NCBI GenBank assembly: GCA_037043235.1
Contig: JAWRVZ010000075.1
Location: 1,440,501-1,504,500, forward strand
Source of the DNA: Rhodeus uyekii
Taxonomy: Eukaryota > Chordata > Actinopteri > Cypriniformes > Acheilognathidae
DNA: 64,000 bases
Direction: 5' to 3'
Part shown: piece by piece, positions 33,470-45,744 of the stretch
How the letters are laid out: every line of letters starts with the position of its first letter
Position numbering within the stretch: the first letter of the stretch is position 1
The notes under the pieces: model-generated
Databases searched by the model: none
What the model was told of the DNA's origin: nothing
The model's input: only the letters and a program-made list of their open reading frames with translations
Position numbers and translations under genes: made by a program

Positions 33470-34260
33470 GCCAAAAACATCGACATTAGGCCACTGAAAC
33501 AAACCGATCAATGCGTTCAATGTGCAAGGCGGCACTCACAATCTCCTGGAGGTAAAGCTACATTAAACTGGGATAGACTAAAGTGTTATAACATCAAAAA
33601 CATTCATCTTTAGGATATCAAGTTCCTTCCAAGAGTACTCCCAGCACACTTTTGTTTGTAAAGACCGGGATGTATGTCTCTTCTCAGCAGGACGGGAGAA
33701 GAGCGCTTTGTCCCTGTGCGCTGCAAATGGCATTTCTCTCACAGTGAGGATGACATCATTTGTCACACTGTGGGCCGAACACCAGTGCAGAGGCTCCTGG
33801 GACAGTGAATCATTTCTACATCCGTGAGTCTCCTCAGACATCACACACACTGACCCAGTTGAAAGCCCCCGACTCACCGCAGAGCAACAACATGTCAGCT
33901 TCAACAAACAACACACACAAAAATCCAGCAAAAAGCCAAAACGTCTCAATTCAGATTTTTACAGACCACTGAATTGCTAGTTAAAAATGCTAAAAATATC
34001 ATTATTGCATTAGGAAAAAGGACTTTTCATTCATGCAGGAGGTGAACAGTCCCATCCGGCCCCCAGGAAAACTACAAAATCTTCATGGAGACAATTGTTA
34101 TTTTACAGTCATGTGAGGCAGGCCTCTGATTTGATTGGCTAAGCAGACTCCACATTATCCAATGAGGATGCATATAAAAGTTCCTCATCTCATCCCTTCT
34201 CAGCAGAACACCACAGAAAAACATTGTACTTCTGAGTAAAGATGGGACTCGAAGGAGTTT
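33470..34260. other. non-coding DNA, no gene assigned
   Basis: A 123-codon minus-strand frame (33578-33949) is the longest here. It is rich in Cys and Ser, with no domain, no clear splice sites and a competing plus-strand frame. Treated as chance. Confidence 0.4.
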
Positions 34261-34345
34261 CACATTGCTTTTATATCGCATTGCATTCAATAAGCTTATG
34301 AATTCCCTGGGAATGAAACCCATAAGCTTGGAGTTACTCACGACA
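34261..34345 (-). repeat. decayed SINE fragment
   Basis: TTCCCTGGGAATGAAACCCA and TAAGCTTGGAGTTACTC align with the B-box region of the SINE at 34602-34740 (TTTCCCTGGGAATCGAACCC). The head and tail are degraded. Confidence 0.45.
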
Positions 34346-34601
34346 TGCTTTATGGTCTGAGAGGAATTAAAAGTGAATAATTATGGTTTTAATCCCTTTA
34401 TTGATTATTTTAACACTTGGCATTGTAAATGTTATTGGAGCATGTTTTACCAGAAATTACTCCAAGATTTCATGTTTAATTCATGCCTTACTTGCAGTTT
34501 CTTTGTAATTATTTGTGAACTTTGTGAGTAAAAGTTGTTTTCCAGTGTTGATGAGTTAATGGAAGAATATTTAGCATGATAAATGACATACATTTGCTTC
34601 C

Positions 34602-34740
34602 TTTACATTTATGCATTTGGGAAACGCTTTTATCCAAAGCGACTTACATTGCGTTCAAGAAACACACTGAATCAGGTCTAGCTTTCCCTGGGAATCGAAC
34701 CCATGATCTTGGCGTTGTAAACACCAATAAGCTGGTACAA
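34602..34740 (-). mobile_element. tRNA-derived SINE, copy 2
   Basis: Shares TTTACATTTATGCATTTGGG, TTTTATCCAAAGCGACTTAC and AAGAAACACACTGAATCAGG with the SINE at 654-810. The B box is slightly altered (GGGTTCGATTCC on the minus strand). The A-box region is truncated, so Pol III transcription is unlikely. Confidence 0.8.
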
Positions 34741-34804
34741 TATATTTCCAACTTTGTGTTTCTCTAACTGCACTTTGTAAAACTACTCAGTAAGTCTCAT
34801 GGTT

Positions 34805-35265
34805 AAAGGTAGGATAGGTAATTTTCGAAGAGGCTAGCAATAGCAAGCTAGCTTTGAAAGTATAAGATCCCACCCTCCTTTCAGAGCGTCTCCAAAGCCA
34901 CACTTCCTTCAAAACACAGCGTCTGCAGCGTCACAAGAGAGGAGATTAAACTACCTTGTGTCTCAAAGCACATGACATTACCATAATGAACAAAAGACAC
35001 CTGAAAGAGCTCTGACCTGTACCACCTGACTGCTGCAGATTCATTTCACTGTTGATAGTGTTGCCATTGAAACATGTCAAGATCTGCTCTGTGTATAATG
35101 TCACGGGTTTCCATCTCTACCAAATTACAGTAGCTATGGCGTGAATGCAGTATAAGATGGTTGTTTTGGTTAAAGAGGAACTGTAAAAGACAGTTGCCGT
35201 TTCGTTTGCGGTACTCGGTCATCATCATCAACAACAAAAAAACATAATGGAAATTTTTGTGTTGG
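34805..35265. repeat. probable dispersed fish repeat (partial)
   Basis: Begins AAAGGTAGGATAGGTAATTTT. It includes AGCTAGCTTTGAAAGTATA, CCACCCTCCTTTCAGAGCG and GACCTGTACCACCTGACTGC, a pattern I associate with a common cyprinid DNA repeat. No second copy in this window confirms it. No coding frame. Confidence 0.35.
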
Positions 35266-35905
35266 TGTAATCTTGTCATTATTAATTACTGTCATTATTA
35301 TTATTTTTATTTTTTTAATTTAGGTCAAAACAATTTGAGGGAAATAGAAATGCAGGAAATGTAATTTTTATTTATTTATGTGCTCATGCACAACAGAATG
35401 AGAAAAAGGGAGAAAAAAATGGGTGCATGAAACACAGCATGAGTGTTCAAAGCCAACACGGCTGCAAATGCCACTACAAAAAGTATTTTTGAAAAATATT
35501 TGTATCTTGTATGAAACCTGCCGCAAGGAGCTGTGCCGTGGATTGGACAAACATTCTATCTTCCACAGTCGATATATAAACACCTATAAATACATATAGA
35601 CGGCTTAACCCTTCAGTCGCACAGGATTTTAATGCTCATCGGAGTCATTTGTCCGATAGTCAAACTGCATGCAAGTTATTGCTTGCAACCAGCAAGACGT
35701 CTTAATACAAAACAAGGACATGTATTTTTTTTTTGTTCTGTTTCGCAGAGCTCAACTAAAACGTTCATTTTTCTTCTAAGAAATTACATGCAGGCTTGAA
35801 CATCAAAGCACAGCCTAGATACTTCACTAGTGTTGTTCTTTCATATTTCTCTACTTTTATCTTCAAATCACACCAATCCCTTTTACCTTATATAGATAAC
35901 TCACA

Positions 35906-35939
<34 letters not shown>

Positions 35940-36790
35940 CCCTGTTGTTATTCAGTTGGGCAAAATATTGGACAAAACCTCTGTAAATCCTTCTAGCAGG
36001 TTCCCATATGAGGCAGCTGTGAAAATCTGTCTGGAATTTAACAAAGGAGAGGGAAAATACCTTTAAAAATATTTGCAAAAGACTGAATGTTTGCAAAAGA
36101 AAAAATGTTGCCATACACTAGGTAAAGGTCTTAAATAAAATGTGACAGGGCTACAAGTTATTTATGGTGAGTTTGTCTCCCAGTGTTTATTTTAACCAGC
36201 TAACCCTCTCATCATTCTTTTTCACATGTCTTCTGTCGACGTCGGCCGGCGCTTGTTTACTTGTTTTTTTTATGCTTGCATGGGGGGAAAGCCATAGATT
36301 AAACCTCAAGTCACTTTCGTTTTACCATACAAGGTGAAGCAAGGAGCACTGTTAAATCTCGCCCACGTTGTTATGGGTAACCCCATCTTTGGTTTGGTTT
36401 AGTGCTAAACACTCTTTAGTCCACAATGAACCACTCAAAGTCAAAGTGCCAAGTCGACTGGGTTTTTAAATATACAAAGTTGGCTTTTACCTTGACAGTA
36501 TTTGCTAAGGAGCTTCTATGAGATTCACAGGGTTTTACAAAAAGTCTTCTAGACTGTGGAATTTGAGTTTTTTAAAGGTGTTTTCATGCTTGGTCTGTTT
36601 CACATTGTAAGAATTTTGACTCAAAACTAATGAAGACACATTTAAAGCAAATCAAACTCCTCTAAAACTAAGCATAACTGTGCTCTAAGTACAGTTTGCT
36701 TCAGGTTCGCTGCGCAGTTCACTTAAAAAAATCACTATTTTCATTGCATAACTTCAAAAGTGTGAGACGCTAAAAATGAGATGCTAACAG
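35266..36790. other. non-coding DNA with (CT)n at 35908-35936
   Basis: AT-rich, with a CT microsatellite inside a short frame. No gene or named repeat. Confidence 0.45.
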
Positions 36791-37020
36791 ACCAAAAGTG
36801 GAGCAGAAACAAATTTGAATCCACTTATAAAGGCCAGGCACAGTGTGAATGCAAAAAGAACTGATTTCTTTCTCTGGTCAACTTAAAAAATATCTGTGGT
36901 TATTTTCACATTTGAAACTTCTATAAAAAAAAACTGTAAGTGGAAACCATTTATTTTTGCATTCACACCATACATGGCCTTGAAAGTGGATTCTGATCCG
37001 TTTTTACTCCACTTTAGTTT
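36791..37020. mobile_element. fold-back (MITE-like) element with ~73-bp arms
   Basis: The left arm 36791-36863 (ACCAAAAGTGGAGCAGAAAC … GTGTGAATGCAAAAAGAA) pairs with the right arm 36948-37020 (TTATTTTTGCATTCACACCA … TTTTTACTCCACTTTAGTTT), imperfectly. The ~85-nt spacer is A-rich. No coding capacity. A larger element around it is possible, since 36580-36600 has a GGTCTGTTTCAC motif. Confidence 0.65.
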
Positions 37021-37937
37021 CAATAGAGTCTCATTAAGTATTTAAATCATAAGGGTTTTTAAATCAAGCAATGAATATAAAGTGAATATAATGTAAATAT
37101 GAAATGAGTTGCATTAATGGACTTTATCAGCAAACTGCACAGTAGAATTAAAAGAAAAAAAAATATGTCTACTGTTTCCTCAAAGTAAAAAATAAAAGGT
37201 AATTAAGGTAGATAAAGTTTAAAATAAAAGTTCAAGATATAAAGTCATAACTGGGACAAAAACAATTGTAAGCTTAAGAAAAATGTAAGAAATGAATTTG
37301 CAAGAAAATAAATAATATACAAAAGTGACAAAACAAGTTTCCATACAAAACAATACATAAAAAAAGAAAAGACTGCTTTTCCCACATTGCCATTAGATCC
37401 CAGAAGGCAACATATTGAAGTCAATCTAAAAATTTCAAACCCCCTGAAAAATGTTCAATAAAACCACTAAACGCACACCTGCACAGCTTTAGATCCTCTT
37501 AAAGGTCTTTCTGTGCAGCTCCGCATGCAGCCTAGACAAGAGCCGAGCTTGAGGAATTATCATGGAAAATATGTGGTAGTGAAAAAAGGATTTACATACC
37601 AAGAACCTGACAGTAAGACTAACAATCCTGCAATGTGTACACCTACGGGTGAGAGAAACCAGAAACTGCGCAACATTACAGTAAATATGCTGAAACGCCC
37701 TTATTTCCCAGTGATATCAGTTGCATCTGTGATCTACAGTAAGTAGGTTAAAGAGAAAAAAGAAGAAAACACAATATAGCTTTTGACAACATGCAAAATT
37801 TGAACGTCTCACATTCATAACTAATGTCTGGATTAAACAATGACAGACAAATGTAAAGTTGTAAGCATAGTATTGTGCTTCCTAAACTTAAATATGTCAT
37901 ATTTTTGTCCTTTACAAGGTATTGATGTTGTTTTTTT
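37021..37937. other. AT-rich non-coding DNA
   Basis: A-rich 37130-37380. The plus frame 37513-37746 has no recognisable domain. No repeat named. Confidence 0.4.
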
Positions 37938-38205
37938 AAGTCAAGTCACCTTTATTTATATAGCGCTTTTTACAATAGAGATTGTTTCAAAGCAACTTTA
38001 CAGAAATAATAAGAAAATAATGCAACAAGGTTTGTTTTGGCTGTTTAGCAGCTCTTGAAGAGCAGGACGATCAATAATATTGATGAATATTGAGTGTTAA
38101 GTGTCCCCAACTAAGCAAGCCAGAGACGACAGTGGCAAGGAGCCAAAACCCCAGCAGGAGACAGAATGAATGAAGAACAGAATGGAGTAAAAACCTTAGG
38201 AGTTA
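37938..38205 (-). repeat. dispersed retroposon-like repeat, copy 2
   Basis: AAGTCAAGTCACCTTTATTT, ATATAGCGCTTTTTACAATA and GATTGTTTCAAAGCAACTTT are the reverse of the tail at 18790-19090. Followed by CAAGGAGCCAAAACCCCAGC and GACAGAATG, also typical of the family. The longest copy here. Confidence 0.75.
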
Positions 38206-39690
38206 AATAAACATTATATTTGTCATATTTTCCATTGCTTCAGCTCGACTCTTCGCAGACTGTCAGAAACGCTTTGTTTAGTTCCTGTCTCTGTGAAGCC
38301 CCGCCTTCTGAAAAGCACACTGTGCTCTGATTGGTCGGCTGGACTAATGTGTTGTGATTGGTCAAGTGCTTCGAAAATGTTTGGGAAATGCCTCCCCCCC
38401 CTTACCATAACCGGGACTAACTAACTCAACTAGGCCCCGCCCCTTAATTCTGCATATGAATTATTATAGTGAGGAATATTGTGATGTGTTTGTTCCTGGA
38501 AGAAACTCAAGACGACAATGGAGGCGTTTCAATGAGTTCAGAAACACTGACTCTGATATAGAGAAGAACTGTAACTTTGCAGATTTTTTTCATGCTCAAA
38601 CAACAGTTTACGCTCTAAAGAAACTTCAACGTAAAAAAAAGCAAAAAAAAAATAGGTCCTCTTTTTTAACAGTACTAAACTCATTTTAAAGTTAGTTTGA
38701 GTTGTGCAAAAAATATATATATTTGATGTATTTCTATGTAAAAACACAAAAAGGGGGATTTGATTTTGGAACTGACTGGATTGTGAAAACTATTCAGAGA
38801 AAGTTGGTGTGAGACTTCCAACAAAATGGCATTGATGAAACGTTCACAACAAGACCAATAAGAGCTCAATTTTGAAAACTGAGATTGCCTGTGTTTGACA
38901 CACGTCAGTGAAGGTCTGGTTAGGCTAATATGCCTCCTGTAGGAGATGGATGTACTGAAATTACAGATGCCCTTCGCCCCAATCCATTAAACCAGATTAA
39001 AACCAGATGAGCAGGAATGTTACACGTGAGCTACATGTGTCTGTGTGAGTCTATCTAGACCATTAGATTTGACAACGTGCAATCAAAGTGAGCTTGTAAG
39101 TGAGATGCCCCCAAACAGACCTGTTTTATATCTGAACACAACTGTAAACATTAAAAAAAATAGTTTTCCGAGGTATAAATTCATCCCTTTATATGCATTT
39201 GTAGTCGTTTTTTTGTTCAATTCATTAGTTCATGTTAGTCCAAACATACACTTAGACTGTATAATCTTTTACCAAAATATAAGACCTTGATCCAAATTAT
39301 TCTGAAATAGTGTTCCTTTTAAGCTGATGTCATTTTTGTTTTATTATCATCTCCCAGTATGTTTTTTTTCAGCTCCTCTTTTCAACATCCAGTCAATTCT
39401 TGAAAAAAAAAACAAGTGCCAAAACTAAAGTCTGTAATGACTGTGAGCTAATAAATGTTTTAAATAAGATTACCAGCTGTCAATTGGTGTGATTATCATA
39501 TACAGAAGTCTCCAGGCCTTGATTCTGTTCATTTAAACATCTTTCCCTGCCACTTACAGAATTTTCCGGATTTTTGTGTTTTCACTGTTATTGCGCATCT
39601 TCTGAAAGAGTACTGAATCTCCAGATCAAAACACAGGCGAAGAAGAAACAGAAACAAGTGATAGCATATGTAAGCAAACGCATATGTAAT
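38206..39690. other. non-coding DNA, possible decayed repeat at 38250-38650
   Basis: GCACACTGTGCTCTGATTGG and GTTGTGATTGGTCAAGTGC are paired ATTGG (CCAAT) motifs, followed by CCCCGCCCC (38446), a promoter-like combination that is also common in fish repeats. No gene seen. Frames at 38456-38689 and 39045-39290 have no domains. Confidence 0.35.
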
Positions 39691-40164
39691 ATGCGGCTTC
39701 AAGTGCCTTGTCTGTGACGTGTCTTGTGTGCGGGACGTGTTGTTCGGATCCTGGCACTTCGGAATTGTTTGGTTTCAGTTTTGTGCCGGGATTCAAACAT
39801 TCATGCTCCTTGTGTTTTGTCTTCTGTATGAGTGCATGAGACGAAGCTATGTCCTGTTCTGTGAGTGCGCGTGGTCTCGAGTTAGCTCTCGAGTTACATC
39901 TCTTGTCCCTGTCGGTTGTTGTGTAGTACACGATTTGTGTTTACATTGGCCGCTTTTAATGTCAGGTCTTATCGTGTGCTGTGTAACATGCAGCTTATGT
40001 TTTAGTTGAGCCTAGTCAAGTCAAGTTTAGTCAGTCGAGTCAAGTTATGGTTTCCCTCTTGGGGTAGCTTTTGTTTGTATTTAGTTTTATTGTATCATTA
40101 ATAAAAGCCCTTTCCTCCAGCATCTGAGAGTCCTCGCATTTGCCTTCATCTTAACCTGACAGAT
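39690..40164 (+). mobile_element. possible solo LTR or retroposon end
   Basis: A GC-richer stretch with no frame of note ends in ATTAATAAAAGCCCTTTCC (poly-A signal at about 40100) and CTTAACCTGACA (about 40152-40162), with CA at the end, like an LTR U3-R-U5. The start and a target duplication are not clear. The 96-codon plus frame inside lacks motifs. Confidence 0.3.
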
Positions 40165-40719
40165 CGACTCCATCTGTTTTTTGATCACTGTTCTGAATCC
40201 AATCCAGATGTAGTCTGACAGAAATATGATTTAAGCTTTTTGATGAAAATGTTTTGTTTTTTAAGAAACTTACCACATTCAAGTGTTGATTAAAAAAAAA
40301 AAACTCTATGAAGCAATAAAAAAAAAAGTTTAAAAGCAAAGGATCTTTTGATTTATTATTGCATGTTTAGATATTCATTCAACAAAATATTCTGGAAGCC
40401 ATGAAAAATTTGTTAAAATGATCAAAAATGCTGCTGGTGGGTGGCAATTTTTTTTCAAAAATGCTGACGGGGAAAGAATTTACACATCCATAAGAACTGT
40501 AAATGTGATTATTATTACTAGCTATGAATAAACAGGTTTATATACTTCAGGGAATCCAAGTCTTTAGTAGGTTAATAAAAAATTCCTGTGATCTTAAAAG
40601 CTTAAAGGGAGAAAAACAGAAACACACAAACAGAAAGAAGACAGAGGAGAGAATGGGAGATTGTAAAGCTTGTGTAATAACATTAAACGAGTTTCACTAT
40701 TTGCTCTTCAAAAAATATT
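40165..40719. other. AT-rich non-coding DNA
   Basis: No gene or named repeat. A-runs at 40285-40330. Confidence 0.45.
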
Positions 40720-41085
40720 AATACCCTATTTTTGTTCAGCTAGGATGCATTAAATTAAAAGTAACAGTAAAGACATTCATAATGTATAATTGATTATATG
40801 TATTAATTTATTATATTAATATAATATAATTCAACATTGATGATAATAATACTAAATGTTTCTTGAGCATCAAATCATCATATTAGAGTGATTTATGAAG
40901 GATCATGTGATCATCAGTAATGATATTGAAAATACAACTTTGATCACAGGAATAAATTACAGTTAAACATATATTTAAATAGAAAACTGTTAATTTGAAT
41001 GTTAGTAATATTTCACAACATTACTGTATTTTTGCAAAATAAATGCAGCATTGGAGAGCAAATTAGACTTCTTTCAAAAACATAC
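40720..41085 (+). repeat. dispersed ~350-bp repeat, copy 4 (forward)
   Basis: Starts near TAGGATGCATTAAATTAAAA. It passes TTGAGCATCAAATCATCATA, GATCACAGGAATAAATTACA and GCAAAATAAATGCAGCATTG, and ends at ACTTCTTTCAAAAACATA. The fullest copy at its 5' side, useful for defining the family's start. Confidence 0.8.
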
Positions 41086-41192
41086 TATAAAATCTTACCA
41101 AACCCAAACTTTGAACGATATACAATCATCTCTTTAAAGTCAACATGATATCAGAATTGACTGTTTACTTTTTTACTTTTACTTTTTTGACT

Positions 41193-41250
41193 GTTAAGGG
41201 ACAATTCACCCCAAATGAAACATTATCATGTCATCATGCTTGAATCAAAT
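41193..41250 (+). repeat. end fragment of TTAA-ended inverted-repeat family
   Basis: GTTAAGGGACAATTCACCCC followed by AAATGAAACATTATCATGTC resembles the family's left end (TTAAAGGGATAGTTCACCC…). Only one end is present. Confidence 0.5.
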
Positions 41251-42022
41251 GACTTTTATGATGACTTTAACCATTTTTTATGTAATAAATACACATTACA
41301 TTTTAAAACAGACGCTCAAGCAGACACAACAAAACCCAGGCAAATCAAAACAACAGAGAAAGGGGAGAATCCTATTGGATGAGTCTGGATTACACAGATG
41401 CAGCATGTGTATTGTAATTCAGATCAAAACACCCTGTGATTGGACGGAGAAGCATGTGCTTGCAGCCAATGGCCTCCTTTTGCATTGTTTGTGTGTGTGT
41501 GTGTTGTTTGTCTGTCAGAGCTCAGATTATTCCAAGCCTCCTGTTAACAGTCACACAGAGTCTGTCAGGGACTCATCTCCCGTTTTCTGATCGTCTCTCT
41601 CACTTCCAGACAAACCTCGCTGTATTTCACTTTGTCTCCCTCTCTCTGTTTTAAACAGGTCTGAATGGACTGGTTCCGGAAAATTCCAGTGAAACTATCC
41701 AAGCAAAATGATTTCATTGTTTAGTTCCAGCCATTCTAGATGGTGCCCTCATTACGATACAACCTTCATACACACACACACACACACACACACCCTTGTC
41801 AGCCTAAAAATACACACACACGCACACACAAACGTTCGAACAACAGCACACTCTATATATTAGTCCACTTTATATCTTGACCCAAAATCAAATTAAATAA
41901 ATTAGAAATTATATTTTGCATTAATAAAATGCAACAAAAAGTAGGACTATTACAAGCATTTATTATTGTATACAATAATAATATTAATAAACAATAAGAG
42001 AAAAAATATATATATATAATGT

Positions 42023-42029
<7 letters not shown>
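41251..42029. other. non-coding DNA; acceptor-like site at 41658 and CA repeat
   Basis: TTTGTCTCCCTCTCTCTGTT then TTAAACAG (ends about 41658) is a strong acceptor pattern, but no donor follows in an open frame. (CA)n at 41771-41791. No gene called. Confidence 0.4.

Positions 42030-42097
<68 letters not shown>
42030..42097. repeat. (ATT)n microsatellite
   Basis: About 22 uninterrupted ATT units after a TA-rich run. Confidence 0.97.
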
Positions 42098-42101
<4 letters not shown>

Positions 42102-43538
42102 TTAAAATGTTCAGATATATAACAGTGATGGGAATTTGGGATGAAATGTGTCATAAAATCATATCAGAATTGAAATACTTAAAAATGGGCTTAATTTTCC
42201 AAGGCAAAATATAATTTCATCTTTTCTTTTCTTTTTATTTTTGGATTTTGAACAAGTTTTCTGAAATGCATCTCTTTAGTCATATAATGACTGGTTTTGT
42301 GAAGATAGAGGACTCATATTTTACATAAAGGATACAGAGAGATCATTTTCTTAAAAGGTTAAAGAGGTCAAGCATGAAAGGTATTAAGAGATCAGCTGTC
42401 AATATAATCAAGAGATATAGAACCACAGGTTTATGCTTTTCCTACAGAGGATACATTTTTATATTAAATAGATGATGGATTTCAGTGTGTGTTGTAAAAA
42501 AAACAGAAAGGAAAAAAAAAGTCTCTCACTCTCGCCACTCTGAAGCGGCAAAAATGCGACTTGGCAGCCTGGGCGCATCTTGCCTGGCAACACAGAGGGC
42601 AGCGAATCCGCTCCGGCCTCCCCGCCGGAGTTTGCGTCCCGCTCCACTCGTGGCAGCCCCACTGACACTGCAACAGTGCAAAGCTCTCAGACTAAACTGT
42701 GACAGGTTGAGTCAAGGTAGCCGACGGCCGAATCTGGCTGCAATTATGCCTACCACCTTCATCTGAAAATGAGCTGCTTTAACAAGGGCACTTATAATTT
42801 GGAAGAGCCTCCTACCTTCAAACGACCGTCGACAAACATCTGCCCAGACCTTTAAAAAATAAATTGTGAGGTTTGGTCCAATTACAATCTGATTTCACCT
42901 TATTTGCCTGCACCCTAAACAGGCGTTTTATGGGTCTGCTTTTCTCCCTCATAACTTTCCAAGTTGATCTTCCAACTGCTGATTTCTCCCATCAAAACAG
43001 AGATGTCTGAAAGAACATTAGTCTGTTTTTAAAGGTACGGTTTTTGTGTAATCTGGCACAAAGGTCTGCAGATGGTCAATTTAGCATGAGGAAACTTGAG
43101 GCACAAAGACCTTGGTGAGGAGATCTTTAAACACGGTGGCTGAAGCACAATAGTGTGATTATAACTAATTTGATAGACTTGAAAAGACCAGCTGTGGGGA
43201 TCTACTGTTTCCCGAGAAACTATCTGATTAGTTTAAAAGTCTCAAGTTCGCTAAATTATCTTTTGGCGTAAGATAATTCAACAGAGTCACTGATTTAGAC
43301 CCAGATAGAGAAAAGCTGGAAGGTGGTTTTCAGTCCGGGTGGTTTCTACAGTAAACCTGTGTATGTACTTTCACTACAGGCTAATGGAAGTCAAATCGCT
43401 GGTTTCACTGAAAGCTCAGGGCGTATCTGCCAAAACAAAAAGGATTACTGATGAGACTGCAAGAGACAGAAAGAGCGAAGAGGGAAATCTACTGATTATT
43501 TTCATGCTTCAATACTTTCAAACATGAACTTTGTTCTT
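42098..43538. other. non-coding DNA with CpG-rich patch at 42535-42735
   Basis: 42535-42735 is locally GC- and CpG-rich (GAATCCGCTCCGGCCTCCCC, GGTAGCCGACGGCCG) with overlapping frames on both strands, none with a domain. It might be a small regulatory island. The rest is AT-rich and featureless. Confidence 0.35.
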
Positions 43539-43905
43539 AAAACACAGTATTATTGCGCCGTAAAAGACAGTTTGCAAGTGTTATCATAAAATTGCTTCGC
43601 CCCACAAGCTAAAATAACCAAAAAAATATTCAATACTTTTACAAAAATGGCAAAAATAATTGCAGCAAAATTTCTAAAATGAAGCTAAATCAGTCATTTT
43701 ACACATTTGATCAAATATGCATATAGATGCACTATTAAAACACACCATTATTGCACCGTAAAAGACAGTTTGCAAGTGTTATCATAAAATTGCTTCACCC
43801 CACAAGCTAAAATGACCATAAAATATTAAATACTTTTACAAAAATAGCAAAAATTATTTGTCATTTTACACATTTGATCAAAAATGATCATACATGAAAT
43901 TATGC
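43539..43905. repeat. tandem duplication, two ~198-bp copies
   Basis: ACCGTAAAAGACAGTTTGCA, GTGTTATCATAAAATTGCTT and TTTTACACATTTGATCAAA-type blocks occur in both halves (43539-43736 and 43737-43905), offset by 198 bp. A few substitutions and a ~35-bp deletion mark the second copy. Confidence 0.9.
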
Positions 43906-44640
43906 ATTATTATGCAGTATTAAACATTACATATATAATTTGAAACATAATTATTAGAACAATGTTATTTAATAATAACAATTATTAAAACATACATATA
44001 CTGTACTTTGCTCCAACACTATGAACATTGTTGTATCATTTTCTATGTATGTGTGTGTGTGTGTGTGTCTATATATATATATATAAACACACACACACAC
44101 ACACACATACTGTATACTGTATACTGGTTTAGCTCGTTGACCTGTACAGCCATACAGTCAGCACATAAAACTCTCTGGAGAATCATCTAAATTTATTTTA
44201 AAGCCAATTATGAAGCTTCCAGTGTTGAAGCAACATGATAGTGAGTAAATGATTTGAGTGGACTGTTCCTTTAAGATACCCAAGCATCCACACATCAAAC
44301 CAGCTCTCGCAGCCACAGTGGTTTTCAGAGAAGAATTCAGAGAAAGGTAAATATTTGATGCCTGAACTGCTTGTTACTTCTCCACAGGAATGGACATCTT
44401 GTGTGGGCCACTGTGAGTTTCCAGCAAAAACGCCAAAGCCAGAAATGCTTTTAAACCATGAGAGAGTGAGGAAGACGAATGAGTGATGGATGGGTCTGGT
44501 ATGTCTCTTCACTCTTAGAAGAAAAGGTTCTAATGCAGAACCTTAAAGAGTTCTGTCAGGCATCATAAATAGGGCTCACCATCGTGTGATCATTTTAGTT
44601 TTAAATAATTCATTACATTTAATTGACTTCAATTTTAACA
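43906..44640. other. non-coding DNA with hairpin microsatellite and MITE ends
   Basis: Includes the GT-AT-AC compound repeat (44051-44108), a fragment of the TTAA-ended family at 44237-44275 (ends GGACTGTTCCTTTAAG) and a CACTCTTAGAAGAAAAGGTT MITE end at about 44510. No gene. Confidence 0.5.
44051..44108. repeat. compound (GT)n(AT)n(AC)n palindromic microsatellite
   Basis: Nine GT units, about eight AT units, then about eleven AC units. The GT and AC blocks are reverse complements flanking a self-complementary AT core, so the whole can form a hairpin or cruciform. Confidence 0.95.
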
Positions 44641-45243
44641 GGGTCTAAAATGTTTTGAACTTTCCGCTACTTCCAGAGAAAGTTGGAAACGCATTTGACC
44701 GGATTTCTTTTATAGTGCAAACGCTCATGTGGTCGAATGCGTTCAAACAGCCACAAAAGACTCTAGTCTACTCTCCGCCTACTGACCTAATGCATAAACA
44801 TTATGGGATGCGCACTAGCCAGGCGGGATTTAAACTTTGTCGGCTGAAGACTCAAGTTTGAATTGAAGATGAAAAACGTACCAAGAACAATATTCTCTCG
44901 CCATTCCTGATTCGCCATTCCAACAGACACTCACAGTGTTCGGCATCATCTTGCAGCTGTCAAAGCAGAAACAAAAGCTGCTGCTCTCCATATGTTTTTC
45001 ATCGTCTCCAGGCGCGTTCATATGTAAATTGCTCAAGCTAATTTTATCCATTAGATTGAAAGATCCTAGAAAAAAACAACCTACATTTATTCGGCCATAG
45101 ACCCTCCTCTTGAGAAAATCAGGACAGAAGTGGTTGAAAGTGGACAACAAAAAACAGGTGTAAATAGATATGTGTCTGTGATCTATTCAAGCAAAATTCT
45201 TTTTCTACTTCTATTTTCTTTATACCAGGTGTAAACAAGGCCT
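44641..45243 (-). mobile_element. large MITE with 'GTTTACACCTGGTATTAAG' ends, copy 2
   Basis: Reverse copy of 17350-18276: CAGGACAGAAGTGGTTGAAA near 45119-45140 and ATACCAGGTGTAAACAAGG (45222-45240) as the outer end. It lacks the nested 294-bp MITE at about 45153-45163. The other end is cut at about 44641. The 106-codon minus frame inside has no domain. Confidence 0.75.
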
Positions 45244-45490
45244 ATGAGTTGGGGAGTAAAATATGACCAAGTAACAAAATAGTGTTCTAAGAATGTTTTG
45301 CTAACATTTCCATTAATTTACCATCTGTTTTAAAAACTGAAAACAACAAGAAAATATTACATTGTATCATTTTGGTAACATGAATGTTTTCTGAATGCTC
45401 TGAAACTAGTTAGTAACATTTGTGAAAAAAACATCCCATTCCCAGTGTGTAAATGACGTTTTGAGGACGCTATTTAAGACTAGATAACTT

Positions 45491-45744
45491 TAAAGTGCCT
45501 CTATAATTCTAATATTACTTTTCATGTAGTGTATAATACAGCTGTCATATTTGCAAATGCCCACGGATGATGTCTACTTTTCCCTAGTTTGTGTTGTCGA
45601 CATGTCAACACAATTCTGTTTTACGGAAATAATGTGGAAAAATCAATTACATTTTTCACATCACTGTGCATCAAGGAAGGACGAGCCAGAGCTGAAATTC
45701 AAATAATATGCGTTTGGCTTCCAACACGTGCTGCAAAGAGGTAG
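45491..45744. mobile_element. left flank of the element that hosts the 46-bp array
   Basis: Begins TAAAGTGCCTCTATAATTCT, and contains TCACTGTGCATCAA and TTGGCTTCCAACACGTGCTG just before the array. The copy at 60531-61230 has TAAAGTGGCCTATGATGC, TCACTGTGCATCAAACG and TTTCCAACATGCGCTGTAAG in the same order. This shows the array lies inside a dispersed element. No coding capacity. Confidence 0.75.

Noticed and set aside
33578..33949. 123-codon minus-strand frame
   Set aside because: No domain, no splice context, opposing plus-strand frame; length is compatible with chance.
41658..41720. Exon starting after TTAAACAG acceptor
   Set aside because: The one open frame stops after 16 codons and no donor precedes the stop.
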